This document shows, piece by piece, positions 46,000-53,846 of a stretch of 64,000 nucleotides of DNA. Positions within the stretch are counted from its first letter, which is position 1. Every line of letters begins with the position of its first letter. Source of the DNA: JAOUEA01 sp963719165 (GTDB lineage: Bacteria > Actinomycetota > UBA4738 > HRBIN12); contig CAVRAV010000001.1 of assembly GCA_963719165.1 (NCBI GenBank), forward strand, positions 124,001 through 188,000, given 5' to 3'. The translations under genes and the position numbers were made by a program. A model generated the notes under the pieces. The model was not told where the DNA came from, did not search any database, and saw only the letters and a program-made list of their open reading frames with translations.

Positions 46000-47601
46000 C
46001 TAGAGCGGGATGTTGCCGTGTTTGCGCGCCGGCATCGACTCGCGCTTGGTGGAGAGCATGCGCAAGGACTGGATCAACCGGCGGCGCGTCTCGGCGGGTT
46101 CGATCACGTCGTCGATGAAGCCCCGTTCCGCCGCCGCGTACGGGGTGGAGAACTTGTCCCGGTACTCGCGGATCAGCTCTGCCTTCTTGGCGGCGGGGTC
46201 GGCGGCCTTCTCCATCTCCCGGCGGAAGACCACGTTCACGGCACCCTCCGCCCCCATGACGGCGATCTCGGCCGTGGGCCACGCGAACGCGACGTCGGCG
46301 CGCAGGTGCTTGGAGTTCATGACGAGATAGGACCCGCCGTAGGCCTTGCGCGTGATCACGGTCATCCGCGGGACGGTCGCCTCCGCGAAGGCGTACAGCA
46401 GCTTCGCCCCGTGGCGGATGATCCCGTTGAACTCCTGCTGGGCGCCGGGCAGGAACCCGGGCACGTCCACCAACGTGAGGATCGGGACGTTGAAGGCGTC
46501 GCAGAATCGGACGAATCGAGAGGCCTTCTCCGAGGCCTCGATGTCGAGCGTTCCGGCGATCACCTTCGGCTGATTCGCGACGATGCCCACGGTGCGCCCG
46601 TCGAGCCGGGCGAACCCCGTAACGATGTTCATCGCCCACAGCGGGAAGACCTCCAGGAACTCCCCGTCGTCCACGATGTAGCGGATCACCTCGTGCATGT
46701 CGTAGGGCTCTTGGGGACGGTCCGGGATCATGCGTGTGAGCGCCTCGGCGAGGCGTTCGGGGTCGTCCGTCGCCGCGTAGGCCGGCGGGTCCTCGAGGTT
46801 GTTCGACGGCAGGAAGCTCAGCAGGTAGCGCACGCGCTGCAAGACGTCCTCGTCGTCCTCGCCCACGAACGCCGCGACGCCGGACTTGCCCGCGTGCGTC
46901 ATGGCGCCGCCGAGCTCCTCCATGGTGACCTCTTCCCCGGTCACGGTCTTGATCACGTCGGGCCCCGTGATGAACATATGGGACGTCTCCTTCACCATGA
47001 AGGTGAAGTCGGTGATGGCGGGGGAGTAGACGGCGCCGCCCGCACAGGGCCCCATGATCACGCTGATCTGCGGGATGACGCCGGAGGCTCGGACGTTGCG
47101 CTCGAAGATGTAGCCGTAGCCGGCCAGGGAGGCGGCGCCCTCCTGGATCCTCGCCCCGCCCGAGTCGTTGATGGCGATGAACGGCGCGCCCGTGCTGATC
47201 GCGAGGTCCATGACCTTGCACACCTTCTGCGCCATGACCTCGCCCATGGAACCGCCGAACACGGTGAAATCCTGCGACGCGACGAACACGCGCCGCCCGT
47301 CCACCGTGCCGTAGCCCGTGACGATGCCGTCGCCGGGCGGGTGCTTCTTCTCCATGCCGAAGTCGTGGGCCCGATGGATCGCGAAAGGGTCGGTCTCGAC
47401 GAACGAGCCCTTGTCCATGAGGATGTCGAGGCGTTCGCGGGCGGTGAGCTTGCCGCGGTCGTGCTGCTTCTTCGCGGCGTCACGGCCCCCCGGGGCGAGC
47501 GCGGCCTTCCGGCGCTTCCGGAGCGCTTCGATGCGCTCCTCGACCGTGATCGTCGCGGCGGCGGGGCTCGGTGCAGGGGCGAAATCGTCGGTGGTGGCCA
47601 T
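46000..47601 (-). CDS. pccB: Acyl-CoA carboxylase beta chain (carboxyltransferase; propionyl-CoA type)
   Basis: Moves the carboxyl from biotin to the acyl-CoA, 533 aa. Two crotonase-fold halves: the N-terminal half (acyl-CoA side) with INDSGGARIQEGAASLAGYG and GPCAGGAVYSPA, and the C-terminal half with VDVPGFLPGAQQEFNGIIRHGAKLL (biotin side) and AWPTAEIAVMGAEGAV. The ATG lies 6 bases after a TAGACT -10. Homologues of this length serve propionyl-CoA or mixed acetyl-/propionyl-CoA carboxylases; given the methylmalonyl-CoA mutase and epimerase in the window, propionyl-CoA is preferred. Its alpha chain is encoded at 27682-29406. Confidence 0.93.
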   Translation of the reverse strand: MATTDDFAPAPSPAAATITVEERIEALRKRRKAALAPGGRDAAKKQHDRGKLTARERLDILMDKGSFVETDPFAIHRAHDFGMEKKHPPGDGIVTGYGTVDGRRVFVASQDFTVFGGSMGEVMAQKVCKVMDLAISTGAPFIAINDSGGARIQEGAASLAGYGYIFERNVRASGVIPQISVIMGPCAGGAVYSPAITDFTFMVKETSHMFITGPDVIKTVTGEEVTMEELGGAMTHAGKSGVAAFVGEDDEDVLQRVRYLLSFLPSNNLEDPPAYAATDDPERLAEALTRMIPDRPQEPYDMHEVIRYIVDDGEFLEVFPLWAMNIVTGFARLDGRTVGIVANQPKVIAGTLDIEASEKASRFVRFCDAFNVPILTLVDVPGFLPGAQQEFNGIIRHGAKLLYAFAEATVPRMTVITRKAYGGSYLVMNSKHLRADVAFAWPTAEIAVMGAEGAVNVVFRREMEKAADPAAKKAELIREYRDKFSTPYAAAERGFIDDVIEPAETRRRLIQSLRMLSTKRESMPARKHGNIPL

Positions 47602-47607
47602 GGGGGG

Positions 47608-47613
47608 AGTCTA
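47608..47613 (-). promoter_or_regulatory. Putative -10 element TAGACT (leaderless)
   Basis: Minus-strand TAGACT ends 6 bases before the ATG at 47601, and the bases between form a C-run, not a ribosome site. Confidence 0.5.
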
Positions 47614-47648
47614 GACGGGCAGGCCCGACGGCGTCGGTCTGGGCGCGC

Positions 47649-48128
47649 TCAGCAACCGCGAACGCGCCAGCCGGCCGGCGCCCACCCGCCGGCGCTGTGC
47701 ACCATGCGGAACGTCACGACGGCGTTGGTGCGGCCGCTCAAGGCACTCGTGCGAAGGTGCCATGCGGGCACGGTCCATGCCGCGTACCGCCGGGGCCAGT
47801 CCGCGGCGCTGTGCTGGTAGAGCCCGAGGTAGCGTCCGGTCGCCGACCGAGCGCTGGGGACCAGGCCGCTCTCCCGGCGCGCGATGCAGAGGCCCTTGGC
47901 GGCGCCCCCGGGGACGGCCCATGTTGCGGCCGCGCACCTGATGACGCGCTTGGAGAAGTGCTGGACCGTCTCCGTCGGCGTCTTCACGAGCCGGCACGGC
48001 CCCGTGGCCGGCGTCGTCGAGATCTCGGGCCGAGCGGATGCCACCGTGCCGCTCGAGAGGGTGAGCACCACCGCGAGGGCCCCCGCCCAAGCGGCGCCCG
48101 TGGTCGTCGTGTTCCTCGTCTTCGTCAT
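47649..48128 (-). CDS. Secreted lysozyme/transglycosylase-like protein
   Basis: A 159-residue exported protein. The signal peptide is about 30 residues (TVASA). The mature part has CIARRESGLVPSARSATGRYLGLYQHSAADW, which matches the Glu-containing lysozyme-fold (SLT) motif where the Glu before Ser would be catalytic. A final CxxW region closes the fold with three cysteines likely in disulfides. The substrate is probably peptidoglycan. The ATG has a GAAGGTG site; the upstream extension MPTCARPEGA is rejected as it precedes a fit signal peptide. Confidence 0.75.
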   Translation of the reverse strand: MTKTRNTTTTGAAWAGALAVVLTLSSGTVASARPEISTTPATGPCRLVKTPTETVQHFSKRVIRCAAATWAVPGGAAKGLCIARRESGLVPSARSATGRYLGLYQHSAADWPRRYAAWTVPAWHLRTSALSGRTNAVVTFRMVHSAGGWAPAGWRVRGC

Positions 48129-48182
48129 CGCACCTTCAGGTCGGGCGCACGTCGGCAAACGCGCGCGGGGAGGTGGGGGAGT

Positions 48183-48197
48183 GTCGGCGAGGCCGAC
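48183..48197 (-). terminator. Short inverted repeat downstream of the DUF2087 regulator
   Basis: GTCGGC and GCCGAC surround a 3-base loop in the 134-base gap 48129-48262. A hairpin of 6 bp without a T-tract is weak, so this is only a possible terminator. Confidence 0.25.
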
Positions 48198-48262
48198 CCC
48201 TCGAACCTAGCATCCGCGTGCGGGCCGCGTCGACCCGCCTTCCGCGCCGGCGCAACGAGCGC

Positions 48263-48814
48263 TCACGGATCGACGCGACCGCCGCTACGCCAGTAGACAC
48301 CGTGTTCGCGGTCGAGGAGACGCTCATCCACGAGGTAGCGGCGAAGCGAAGCGTGATCGGCGTGGAACCGCCCCACGATCGCGTTCACCTCGCGCTCGGG
48401 GTAGCGCACGCCGGGCTCGAACTCCAGCGCCACGCGTTCCAGCACGATGCGGCGTTTGGACTCCTTGGCGGGGATCTCGGTGATGCGGCCGTTCCGGAAG
48501 AAGGTCCGCAGCACCGCCTCTTCGGTCTCCGATGCCGCGCCGAGGGCCACACCGGTCTCGCGAGAGGGACCCACCTGCTCCGCGGCCCAGCGCAAGGTCT
48601 GCGCGTCGAGCCGGTAGCCGCGTCGCGCTTCGTCCGCGCGTACGACCCCCGCGGAAAGGAGGCGGTTGAGGTGCCGATGTACCCGTGCGAGGGGGATCGA
48701 TAGCTCATCGGCGAGCTGCCCGGAAGAGCCCCCGGCACGCGCCAGCCGGCCCGCGATCGCGAGTCGCTCGGGATCCGCGAGGGCACGGAGGATCTCGTCG
48801 GGGTGTTCGGTCAT
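48263..48814 (-). CDS. Transcriptional regulator with ArsR-type HTH and DUF2087
   Basis: A 183-residue regulator. The N-terminal winged helix (about 1-90) is ArsR-like (RALADPERLAIAGRLARAGGSSGQLADEL, IPLARVHRHLNRLLSAG). The C-terminal DUF2087 domain has IPAKESKRRIVLERVALEFEPG and NAIVGRFHADHASLRRYLVDE, features of a small family of metal or nucleic acid-linked domains. It is divergent from the nuclease gene, with 27 bases between starts, so it may regulate the nuclease, itself, or both. Confidence 0.88.
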   Translation of the reverse strand: MTEHPDEILRALADPERLAIAGRLARAGGSSGQLADELSIPLARVHRHLNRLLSAGVVRADEARRGYRLDAQTLRWAAEQVGPSRETGVALGAASETEEAVLRTFFRNGRITEIPAKESKRRIVLERVALEFEPGVRYPEREVNAIVGRFHADHASLRRYLVDERLLDREHGVYWRSGGRVDP

Positions 48815-48829
48815 GTCGGTCCGTATCCC

Positions 48830-48835
48830 TACCAT
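48830..48835 (+). promoter_or_regulatory. Putative -10 element TACCAT (leaderless)
   Basis: TACCAT ends 6 bases before the ATG at 48842. The 27-base gap also holds the regulator's 5' end, so the two promoters overlap. Confidence 0.5.
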
Positions 48836-48841
48836 GGACCG

Positions 48842-49774
48842 ATGGAGCTCACCGATCCGCAGCGCCGGACCCTCGAGCAGCTCATCGGCACGGCCCCGCG
48901 CCCGTCGTTCCCGGCGGATCTCCCCCAGCGGCTGCGCGATCGCATCGAGGAGGCCGTACGCGGTCTCGAGCTGCGGGAGCAGCTGTGGCTGGGCAAGGAA
49001 CGACTCAACGACCACGGTCGATGCGAAGGCAAGTTCCAAGCCGCCATGGCGGGTGAGTCGCCTCCGTTCGAGCACTCGGCCAAGAGCGCGTCGGGCGTCC
49101 TCATGCACAAGGCCATCGAGGTGGAGGTGGGGAGCCGCGAACCGCTCGACGCCGCCTCGGTGGCCGAGGTCGCCCTCCAGCGCGTCCTGGGGCGGGAGGA
49201 GCGCTTTCAAGAATACTGGCACGGCCTGTCCCAGCCGGAGCACGACGACGTGCTCATGGACGTCGCGCGGCGGGTCACGTTGTTCCAGGGCTCCTTCCCG
49301 CCGCTCAAGGAGCTCCGGCGCGACCTCACGCCCATCTGCGAGCTGCGCGTGCGCGCGGAACTCCTGGGTGGGGACCTCGTGTTGAGCGGGCAGATCGACC
49401 TGCTGCTCGGGCGGCCCGACCAGCTCGAACCCACGCGCGCCACCCGGCTCGCCGTCGACCTCAAGACCGGCAACGCCTATCCAGAATTCGCGGAGGACAT
49501 GCGGTTCTATGCCTTGCTGCTCACCCTGCGGTTCGGCGTTCCCCCCTACCGCGTCGCCTCCCTCTTCCTGGAGAGCGGCGCGTGGCAGGCCGAGGAGATC
49601 ACCGAAGGGACCCTCGAGCATGCGGCCGACCGTGTGATCGCGGCGGCGCGGAGCGCCGCCGCCCTCCTGCGCGGGCGCTCCGCCGCCCTCACGCCCGGCC
49701 ACTACTGCGCCTGGTGCCCTCGCTCGCCTGCCTGTCCGGCCGCCGAGCTGCCGGCCGTCCTCGCGGGCCGCTAG
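48842..49774 (+). CDS. PD-(D/E)XK nuclease family protein with an Fe-S cluster motif
   Basis: A 310-residue RecB/Cas4-like nuclease. Active-site residues fit His89, Asp186 (GQIDLL), Asp206-x-Lys208 (VDLKTG) and Tyr223. Four cysteines fit a [4Fe-4S] cluster as in AddB, Cas4 and Exo5: one before the nuclease core (Cys61 in HGRCEGKF) and three at the end (Cys289, Cys292, Cys298 in CAWCPRSPAC). It is not linked to CRISPR genes, nor fused to a helicase. It probably processes DNA ends in repair. The start ATG is 6 bases after a TACCAT -10; an earlier start at 48803 adds residues antisense to the regulator. Confidence 0.85.
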   Translation: MELTDPQRRTLEQLIGTAPRPSFPADLPQRLRDRIEEAVRGLELREQLWLGKERLNDHGRCEGKFQAAMAGESPPFEHSAKSASGVLMHKAIEVEVGSREPLDAASVAEVALQRVLGREERFQEYWHGLSQPEHDDVLMDVARRVTLFQGSFPPLKELRRDLTPICELRVRAELLGGDLVLSGQIDLLLGRPDQLEPTRATRLAVDLKTGNAYPEFAEDMRFYALLLTLRFGVPPYRVASLFLESGAWQAEEITEGTLEHAADRVIAAARSAAALLRGRSAALTPGHYCAWCPRSPACPAAELPAVLAGR

Positions 49775-49864
49775 CATCCTCGGTGCCGCTCGCGCTCGCG
49801 ATCCTTTCAACATCGCGCGACGGATGACCGATGACGTCTGCAAGGATCACGGAAGGATCTGACT

Positions 49865-50800
49865 ATGGGCTCCATCGCCCGGGGGTTCCGCCTCGCCAAG
49901 GCGAGCTGGACGGTCGTTCGGCAGGACCGCGAACTCATCGCGCTCCCGATCTTGTCGTTCCTGTGTTCGCTCGTCGTCGTGGCGGTCTTCGCCCTCGGCG
50001 CGGCGGGGATCGGCCTGCCCGCCCAGGGCCGGCCAGCGAGCCCGGGCCTCTACGTCCTCGGGTTCGTGTTGTACGTGGCGCTGTCCTTCGTGACCATCTT
50101 CTTCAACGCCGCCGTGATCGGCACGGCCATGAAGCGCCTCAAGGGCGAGCCCGCCACCCTGCGGGAAGGGCTTTCGCTCGCGCGGGCCCACCTGGGCGCC
50201 ATCTTCGTGTGGGCGCTCATCACCGCCACCGTGGGCATGGTGATCCGCACGCTCCAGGAGCGCAGCGGGATCCTCGGGCGGATCGTCCTGGGCCTGATCG
50301 GATTCGTCTGGAGCGTGCTTACCTTCTTCGTGGTCCCGGTCCTGCTCTACGAGGAGGGTGGCGTGGGCGGCGCGATCAAACGCTCGGGCTCGATCTTCCG
50401 CCAGCGCTGGGGGGAGCAGTTCGTGGGCAACGCCACCATCGGCCTCGCGATGTTCCTCGTCGCGATCCCGGTGGTCGCGATCGGCGTCGCCGTCGCCGCC
50501 GTCGTCCCGATCGTGGGGATCCCCCTCCTGGTGATCGCCGTGGGCGCGATCATGGCCGTCGGCGCCGCCTGCTCGGGCGTCTTCAACGCGGCCCTCTACC
50601 GCTACGCCACCACCGGAGAGACCTCGGGCGCCTTCACGCTCGAGGACATGAACGCGTCGTTCCGGCCGCGCCGCGGCGGGCGCGGCGCCGGCGGGATCTC
50701 GCCGGACGCACCGGCGCCCGGCGGACCCGCGCAGGCATCATTCGGCGGAATCGTGCAGCCCATGCCGCCGACCGAGCCCCCCGCTCGACCCGACGCCTGA
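49865..50800 (+). CDS. DUF6159-family membrane protein
   Basis: A 311-residue membrane protein with about six hydrophobic helices and Pro/Gly-rich C terminus. The start (RGFRLAKASWTVVRQDRELIALPILSF) and the core FVVPVLLYEEGGVGGAIKRSGSIFRQRWGEQFVGN are family hallmarks of unknown role. GGAAGG lies 9 bases before the ATG. Downstream of the nuclease by 90 bases, with its own leader. Confidence 0.8.
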   Translation: MGSIARGFRLAKASWTVVRQDRELIALPILSFLCSLVVVAVFALGAAGIGLPAQGRPASPGLYVLGFVLYVALSFVTIFFNAAVIGTAMKRLKGEPATLREGLSLARAHLGAIFVWALITATVGMVIRTLQERSGILGRIVLGLIGFVWSVLTFFVVPVLLYEEGGVGGAIKRSGSIFRQRWGEQFVGNATIGLAMFLVAIPVVAIGVAVAAVVPIVGIPLLVIAVGAIMAVGAACSGVFNAALYRYATTGETSGAFTLEDMNASFRPRRGGRGAGGISPDAPAPGGPAQASFGGIVQPMPPTEPPARPDA

Positions 50801-50834
50801 GGCCCGGCTGCCTCGTCGGCCGGCGGGACGCTTG

Positions 50835-50840
50835 TTAGGG
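50835..50840 (+). promoter_or_regulatory. Putative -10 element TAGGGT for ccr
   Basis: TAGGGT lies 43 bases before the ATG at 50884, giving a leader of about 37 bases with a GGGGCGAG ribosome site. Unlike many genes here this one is leadered. Confidence 0.35.
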
Positions 50841-50883
50841 TTCGCCCCGGCGGATCCGAGACGCGAAAAGGGTGGGGCGAGAC

Positions 50884-52125
50884 ATGGGCAAGGAGCTGTA
50901 CGAGATCGGCGAGATCCCTGCGGTCGGGGAGGTTCCGGCCACGATGCACGCGCAGCTGGTGCGGCCCGATCGGTACGGGGATCCCGCCACCGCGATCGCG
51001 GATGAGGTCATCCCGGTCCCCGAGCTCGGCCCGCACGACGCCCTCGTGCTCGTGATGGCGGCGGGCGTGAACTACAACAACGTCTGGGCTGCGCGCGGCC
51101 TTCCGGTGGACGTCACGAAGACGCAGGCGCGCTGGGGCGAGCCCACCGACTTCCACATCGTGGGATCGGACGCCTCCGGCGTGGTGTACGCCGTGGGCGA
51201 CGCCGTGACGAACGTCGCGGTGGGCGATCGCGTGGTCGTGCACGCCGGTCAGTGGGACGAGGACGACCCGTGGGTGCGCGCGGGCAAGGACCCGGGGCTC
51301 GCCCCCAGCTTCCGGGTCTGGGGCTACGACACGTGTTGGGGGTCCTTCGCTCAGTTCACGAAGGTCCAGGCGCACCAGTGCCTGCCCAAGGCGGACTTCC
51401 TGACCTGGGAGGAGGCCGCCGCCCCCACCCTCACGGGGGCCACCGCGTTCCGGATGCTCTTCGGCTGGCCGCCCCACACCGTGGAGCCCGGCGACGTCGT
51501 CCTGGTCTGGGGCGGGTCTGGGGGATTGGGGTCGCTCGCCATCCAGCTCGTTGCGAACGCGGGTGGTCGTCCGGTGGCCGTCGTCGGGTCCGACGAGAAG
51601 GGTGCCTACGCCTTGTCTCTTGGTGCCGTGGGCTTCATCAACCGGAAGCACTTCAGCCATTGGGGCGTCCCCCCGGCGTGGGAGAGCCCCGAGTGGAAGG
51701 ATTGGTTCGCCGGCGCCAAGGCGTTCGGCAAGGCGATCTGGGATGCGGTGGGGGAGAAGGTGAATCCCCGCATCGTCTTCGAACATCCCGGGCAGGACAC
51801 CATCCCCACCTCGATCTTCGTGGCCGAACGCGGCGGCATGGTCGTGATCTGCGCAGGCACCTCGGGCTACGACACCATGGTGGACGTTCGCTACCTCTGG
51901 TACCTGCAGAAGCGCTACCAGGGTTCGCATCTGTTCAACGATGAGCAGGCGGCGGGGTTCAACCGGCTCGTGGCCGAGGGGAAGGTCCTCACCACGTTGG
52001 GCACCTCCTACGCGTACGAACAGACCGGCCTCGTGCATCACCTCATGGGCGAGGGCGAGCTACCCGAGGGCAACGTCGCCGTCCGGGTGAGCGCGCCGCG
52101 CGAAGGCCTGAGCGACCTGCCCTAG
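50884..52125 (+). CDS. ccr: Crotonyl-CoA carboxylase/reductase
   Basis: NADPH- and CO2-dependent reduction of crotonyl-CoA to (2S)-ethylmalonyl-CoA, the defining enzyme of the ethylmalonyl-CoA pathway; 413 aa. MDR-family signatures include an N-terminal GroES-like domain (AAGVNYNNVWAARG), VGSDASGVVYAVG, VWGGSGGLGSLA for the dinucleotide, and the CCR-specific tail with EHPGQDTIPTSIF and CAGTSGYDTMVD plus YQGSHLFNDEQA (the conserved His that helps hold CO2 in characterised CCRs). ATG 50884 chosen for the ribosome site. Shares its stop bases with the convergent epimerase gene. Confidence 0.93.
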   Translation: MGKELYEIGEIPAVGEVPATMHAQLVRPDRYGDPATAIADEVIPVPELGPHDALVLVMAAGVNYNNVWAARGLPVDVTKTQARWGEPTDFHIVGSDASGVVYAVGDAVTNVAVGDRVVVHAGQWDEDDPWVRAGKDPGLAPSFRVWGYDTCWGSFAQFTKVQAHQCLPKADFLTWEEAAAPTLTGATAFRMLFGWPPHTVEPGDVVLVWGGSGGLGSLAIQLVANAGGRPVAVVGSDEKGAYALSLGAVGFINRKHFSHWGVPPAWESPEWKDWFAGAKAFGKAIWDAVGEKVNPRIVFEHPGQDTIPTSIFVAERGGMVVICAGTSGYDTMVDVRYLWYLQKRYQGSHLFNDEQAAGFNRLVAEGKVLTTLGTSYAYEQTGLVHHLMGEGELPEGNVAVRVSAPREGLSDLP

Positions 52126-52538
52126 CCTCGGCGTTCCTGGACCAGCTCCATCAGCACGCCGCCCATGGCGCGCGGGTGCACGAAGGCGACGGTCGTTCCG
52201 CGCGATCCCGGCCGTCCGTGCTCGTCGATGAGGCGCACGCCGCCGCCGCGCAGGTCCTCGAGCGCCCCTTCGAGGTCGTCGACGCGGTACGCAAGGTGAT
52301 GCATGCCGGGGCCTTTCGCGGCGAGGAATCGACCCACGGGCGTGTCCGACCCGAGCGCCCCGAGGAGCTGGATGAACGAGCCCCCCGCCGGGAAGAGCAC
52401 CTCTTCCACTCCCTGATCGGGGACGCGTTCCCGGTGCGCAGGCTCGACGCCCAGCATGCGCCGGTAGTGCGCCACCGCCCCCTCGAGGTCGGCGACCGCG
52501 ATCCCCACGTGGTCGATCGCGGTGAGGGCGAGCGTCAC
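52122..52538 (-). CDS. mce: Methylmalonyl-CoA epimerase
   Basis: Interconverts (2S)- and (2R)-methylmalonyl-CoA (and probably ethylmalonyl-CoA). A 138-residue VOC protein with the metal ligands in IDHVGIAV, GMHHLAYRV and VLMELVQ. It lies next to ccr, convergent, and the two stop codons share the four bases CTAG. GTG start overlaps the upstream XRE-regulator gene by 4 bases, so it is translated together with that regulator. Confidence 0.9.
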   Translation of the reverse strand: MTLALTAIDHVGIAVADLEGAVAHYRRMLGVEPAHRERVPDQGVEEVLFPAGGSFIQLLGALGSDTPVGRFLAAKGPGMHHLAYRVDDLEGALEDLRGGGVRLIDEHGRPGSRGTTVAFVHPRAMGGVLMELVQERRG

Positions 52539-52909
52539 GGGTGCTTCCGCGGGTCCGGCCGCATCCGCGCGATCAGGTTCAGCGCGTGGGGCACGTGGTA
52601 GGCCTCCAGGGACAAGGCGTGGGCCACGGCGCTCACGCCCTGGGCGCGCACATCTGCCTCGGGTTTCGCCCCTCGGCCGTGGGGCGCCTCCAGGACGTAG
52701 AACTCCACGAGCTCGAGGAACTGGGCGAGCGAGGGGACGAGCCCGCCGCGCTCGTACGCGTAGATCGTCTGGCGCGAGGCGGGGCACTCGTCGCGCGACG
52801 CGGCCCTATCCACCGAGCGATACCCGGCGGCCTTGCGGAGCTCACGCAGCGATCCACCGATGACATCCTTGTCACCCTCGCTCACCGGCGGCTGCTTCTT
52901 GCGGGCCAT
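52535..52909 (-). CDS. XRE-type HTH transcriptional regulator
   Basis: A 124-residue DNA-binding protein. The HTH region (about 15-75: LRELRKAAGYRSVDRAA, RQTIYAYERGGLVPSLAQFLELVEFY) fits the Cro/C1 fold, with a 50-residue C-terminal extension of unknown use. It is co-transcribed with the epimerase and lies beside ccr, so it may sense acyl-CoA metabolites; this is inference. The TATGGT -10 is 6 bases before the ATG. Confidence 0.8.
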   Translation of the reverse strand: MARKKQPPVSEGDKDVIGGSLRELRKAAGYRSVDRAASRDECPASRQTIYAYERGGLVPSLAQFLELVEFYVLEAPHGRGAKPEADVRAQGVSAVAHALSLEAYHVPHALNLIARMRPDPRKHP

Positions 52910-52915
52910 CGCCGC

Positions 52916-52921
52916 ACCATA
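52916..52921 (-). promoter_or_regulatory. Putative -10 element TATGGT (leaderless)
   Basis: Minus-strand TATGGT ends 6 bases before the ATG at 52909. The divergent FtsH gene has a TAGCGT element at 53039-53044, 31 bases before its ATG. Confidence 0.5.
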
Positions 52922-53075
52922 TCGGCTGGTCGTAGGCCCGGCACGCCCGGCGCCGGCGACGGGCCGTATCGCCCGACCGGAGGCCAACGGTCCCCCGTCT
53001 GGGCCGAAGGACCGATATCCGGGGGACGCCCTCCGGTGTAGCGTTTCCCCACGCACCATCCGGGGATGCACCACC

Positions 53076-53846
53076 ATGAGTACTGGAGTGCCCGTGGAAG
53101 AGCACGAAGCGACCACCTCGACCCTCCTGCAGGGTTCGCAGCTCACGCAGAAGGGCCGCGCGGACGTCTTCCGCCAGCGTGAACGGACCAAGCGCCGGAA
53201 GATCTTGCGTGCCATCGTCCTGGTGCTGGTGGCGGACGCCTACCTCTTCCACCGTGTCATCACCGACAACCCGTTCCAGCTCCCCAGGCCCAACGGCGAT
53301 TGGATCATCTTCCTGCCGGCGATCCTGCTCGTATTCGCCGTCGTGCTCATGGTGGCCATGCCGTTGATGAACGGCCGCTCCCCGCACGTCACGATCCATC
53401 CGGAGCAGGTCGAGGTGGGGCTCACCGACGTGAAGGGCCTCGACGGCCAGGTCGAGGAGGTCGTGCGCACGCTCGACGTGTTCCTCGGCTATGCGACGTT
53501 CCGTGACGAGCTGGGTGGCACTCCGCGCCGCGGCATCCTCTTCGAGGGCCCGCCCGGCACGGGCAAGACCTACCTCGCCAAGGCGATGTCCAAGCAGGCG
53601 GGCGTGCCGTTCCTCTTCATCGCGGCACCCGCGCTCCAGTCGATGTGGTTCGGGATGACGGCATACCGCATCCGGTCGTTCTTCAAGGCGCTCCGCAAAG
53701 CGGCGCGCAAGGAAGGGGGCGCGATCGGATTCATCGAGGAGATCGATGCGATCGGCGGGTCGCGCGACGGGATGTCCTCGATGTCGCCGATGACGGATCC
53801 TCCACCCCCGCTCCCCGATCCCTCGGGCGCCGGATCTCGCCGATGA
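53076..53846 (+). CDS. ftsH: FtsH-like AAA protease, N-terminal part (frame broken)
   Basis: Membrane protease fragment of 256 aa. Two membrane helices (about 43-60 and 76-97) and the first half of the AAA module: Walker A GPPGTGKT (158-165) and Walker B IGFIEEIDAIGG (217-228). After residue 230 a Pro-rich run leads to a stop (TGA, 53844-53846). The rest of the AAA module and the protease domain are in the -1 frame, starting at an ATG whose bases overlap this stop (ATGA). Either a base has been lost between about 53770 and 53843 or the two halves are separate coupled genes; both are considered in the findings. Confidence 0.8.
   Translation: MSTGVPVEEHEATTSTLLQGSQLTQKGRADVFRQRERTKRRKILRAIVLVLVADAYLFHRVITDNPFQLPRPNGDWIIFLPAILLVFAVVLMVAMPLMNGRSPHVTIHPEQVEVGLTDVKGLDGQVEEVVRTLDVFLGYATFRDELGGTPRRGILFEGPPGTGKTYLAKAMSKQAGVPFLFIAAPALQSMWFGMTAYRIRSFFKALRKAARKEGGAIGFIEEIDAIGGSRDGMSSMSPMTDPPPPLPDPSGAGSRR

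Noticed and set aside
48842..49774. A Cas4 nuclease of a CRISPR system
   Set aside because: No cas1, cas2 or array in the window; the Fe-S PD-(D/E)XK layout is shared with AddB and Exo5-like repair enzymes.
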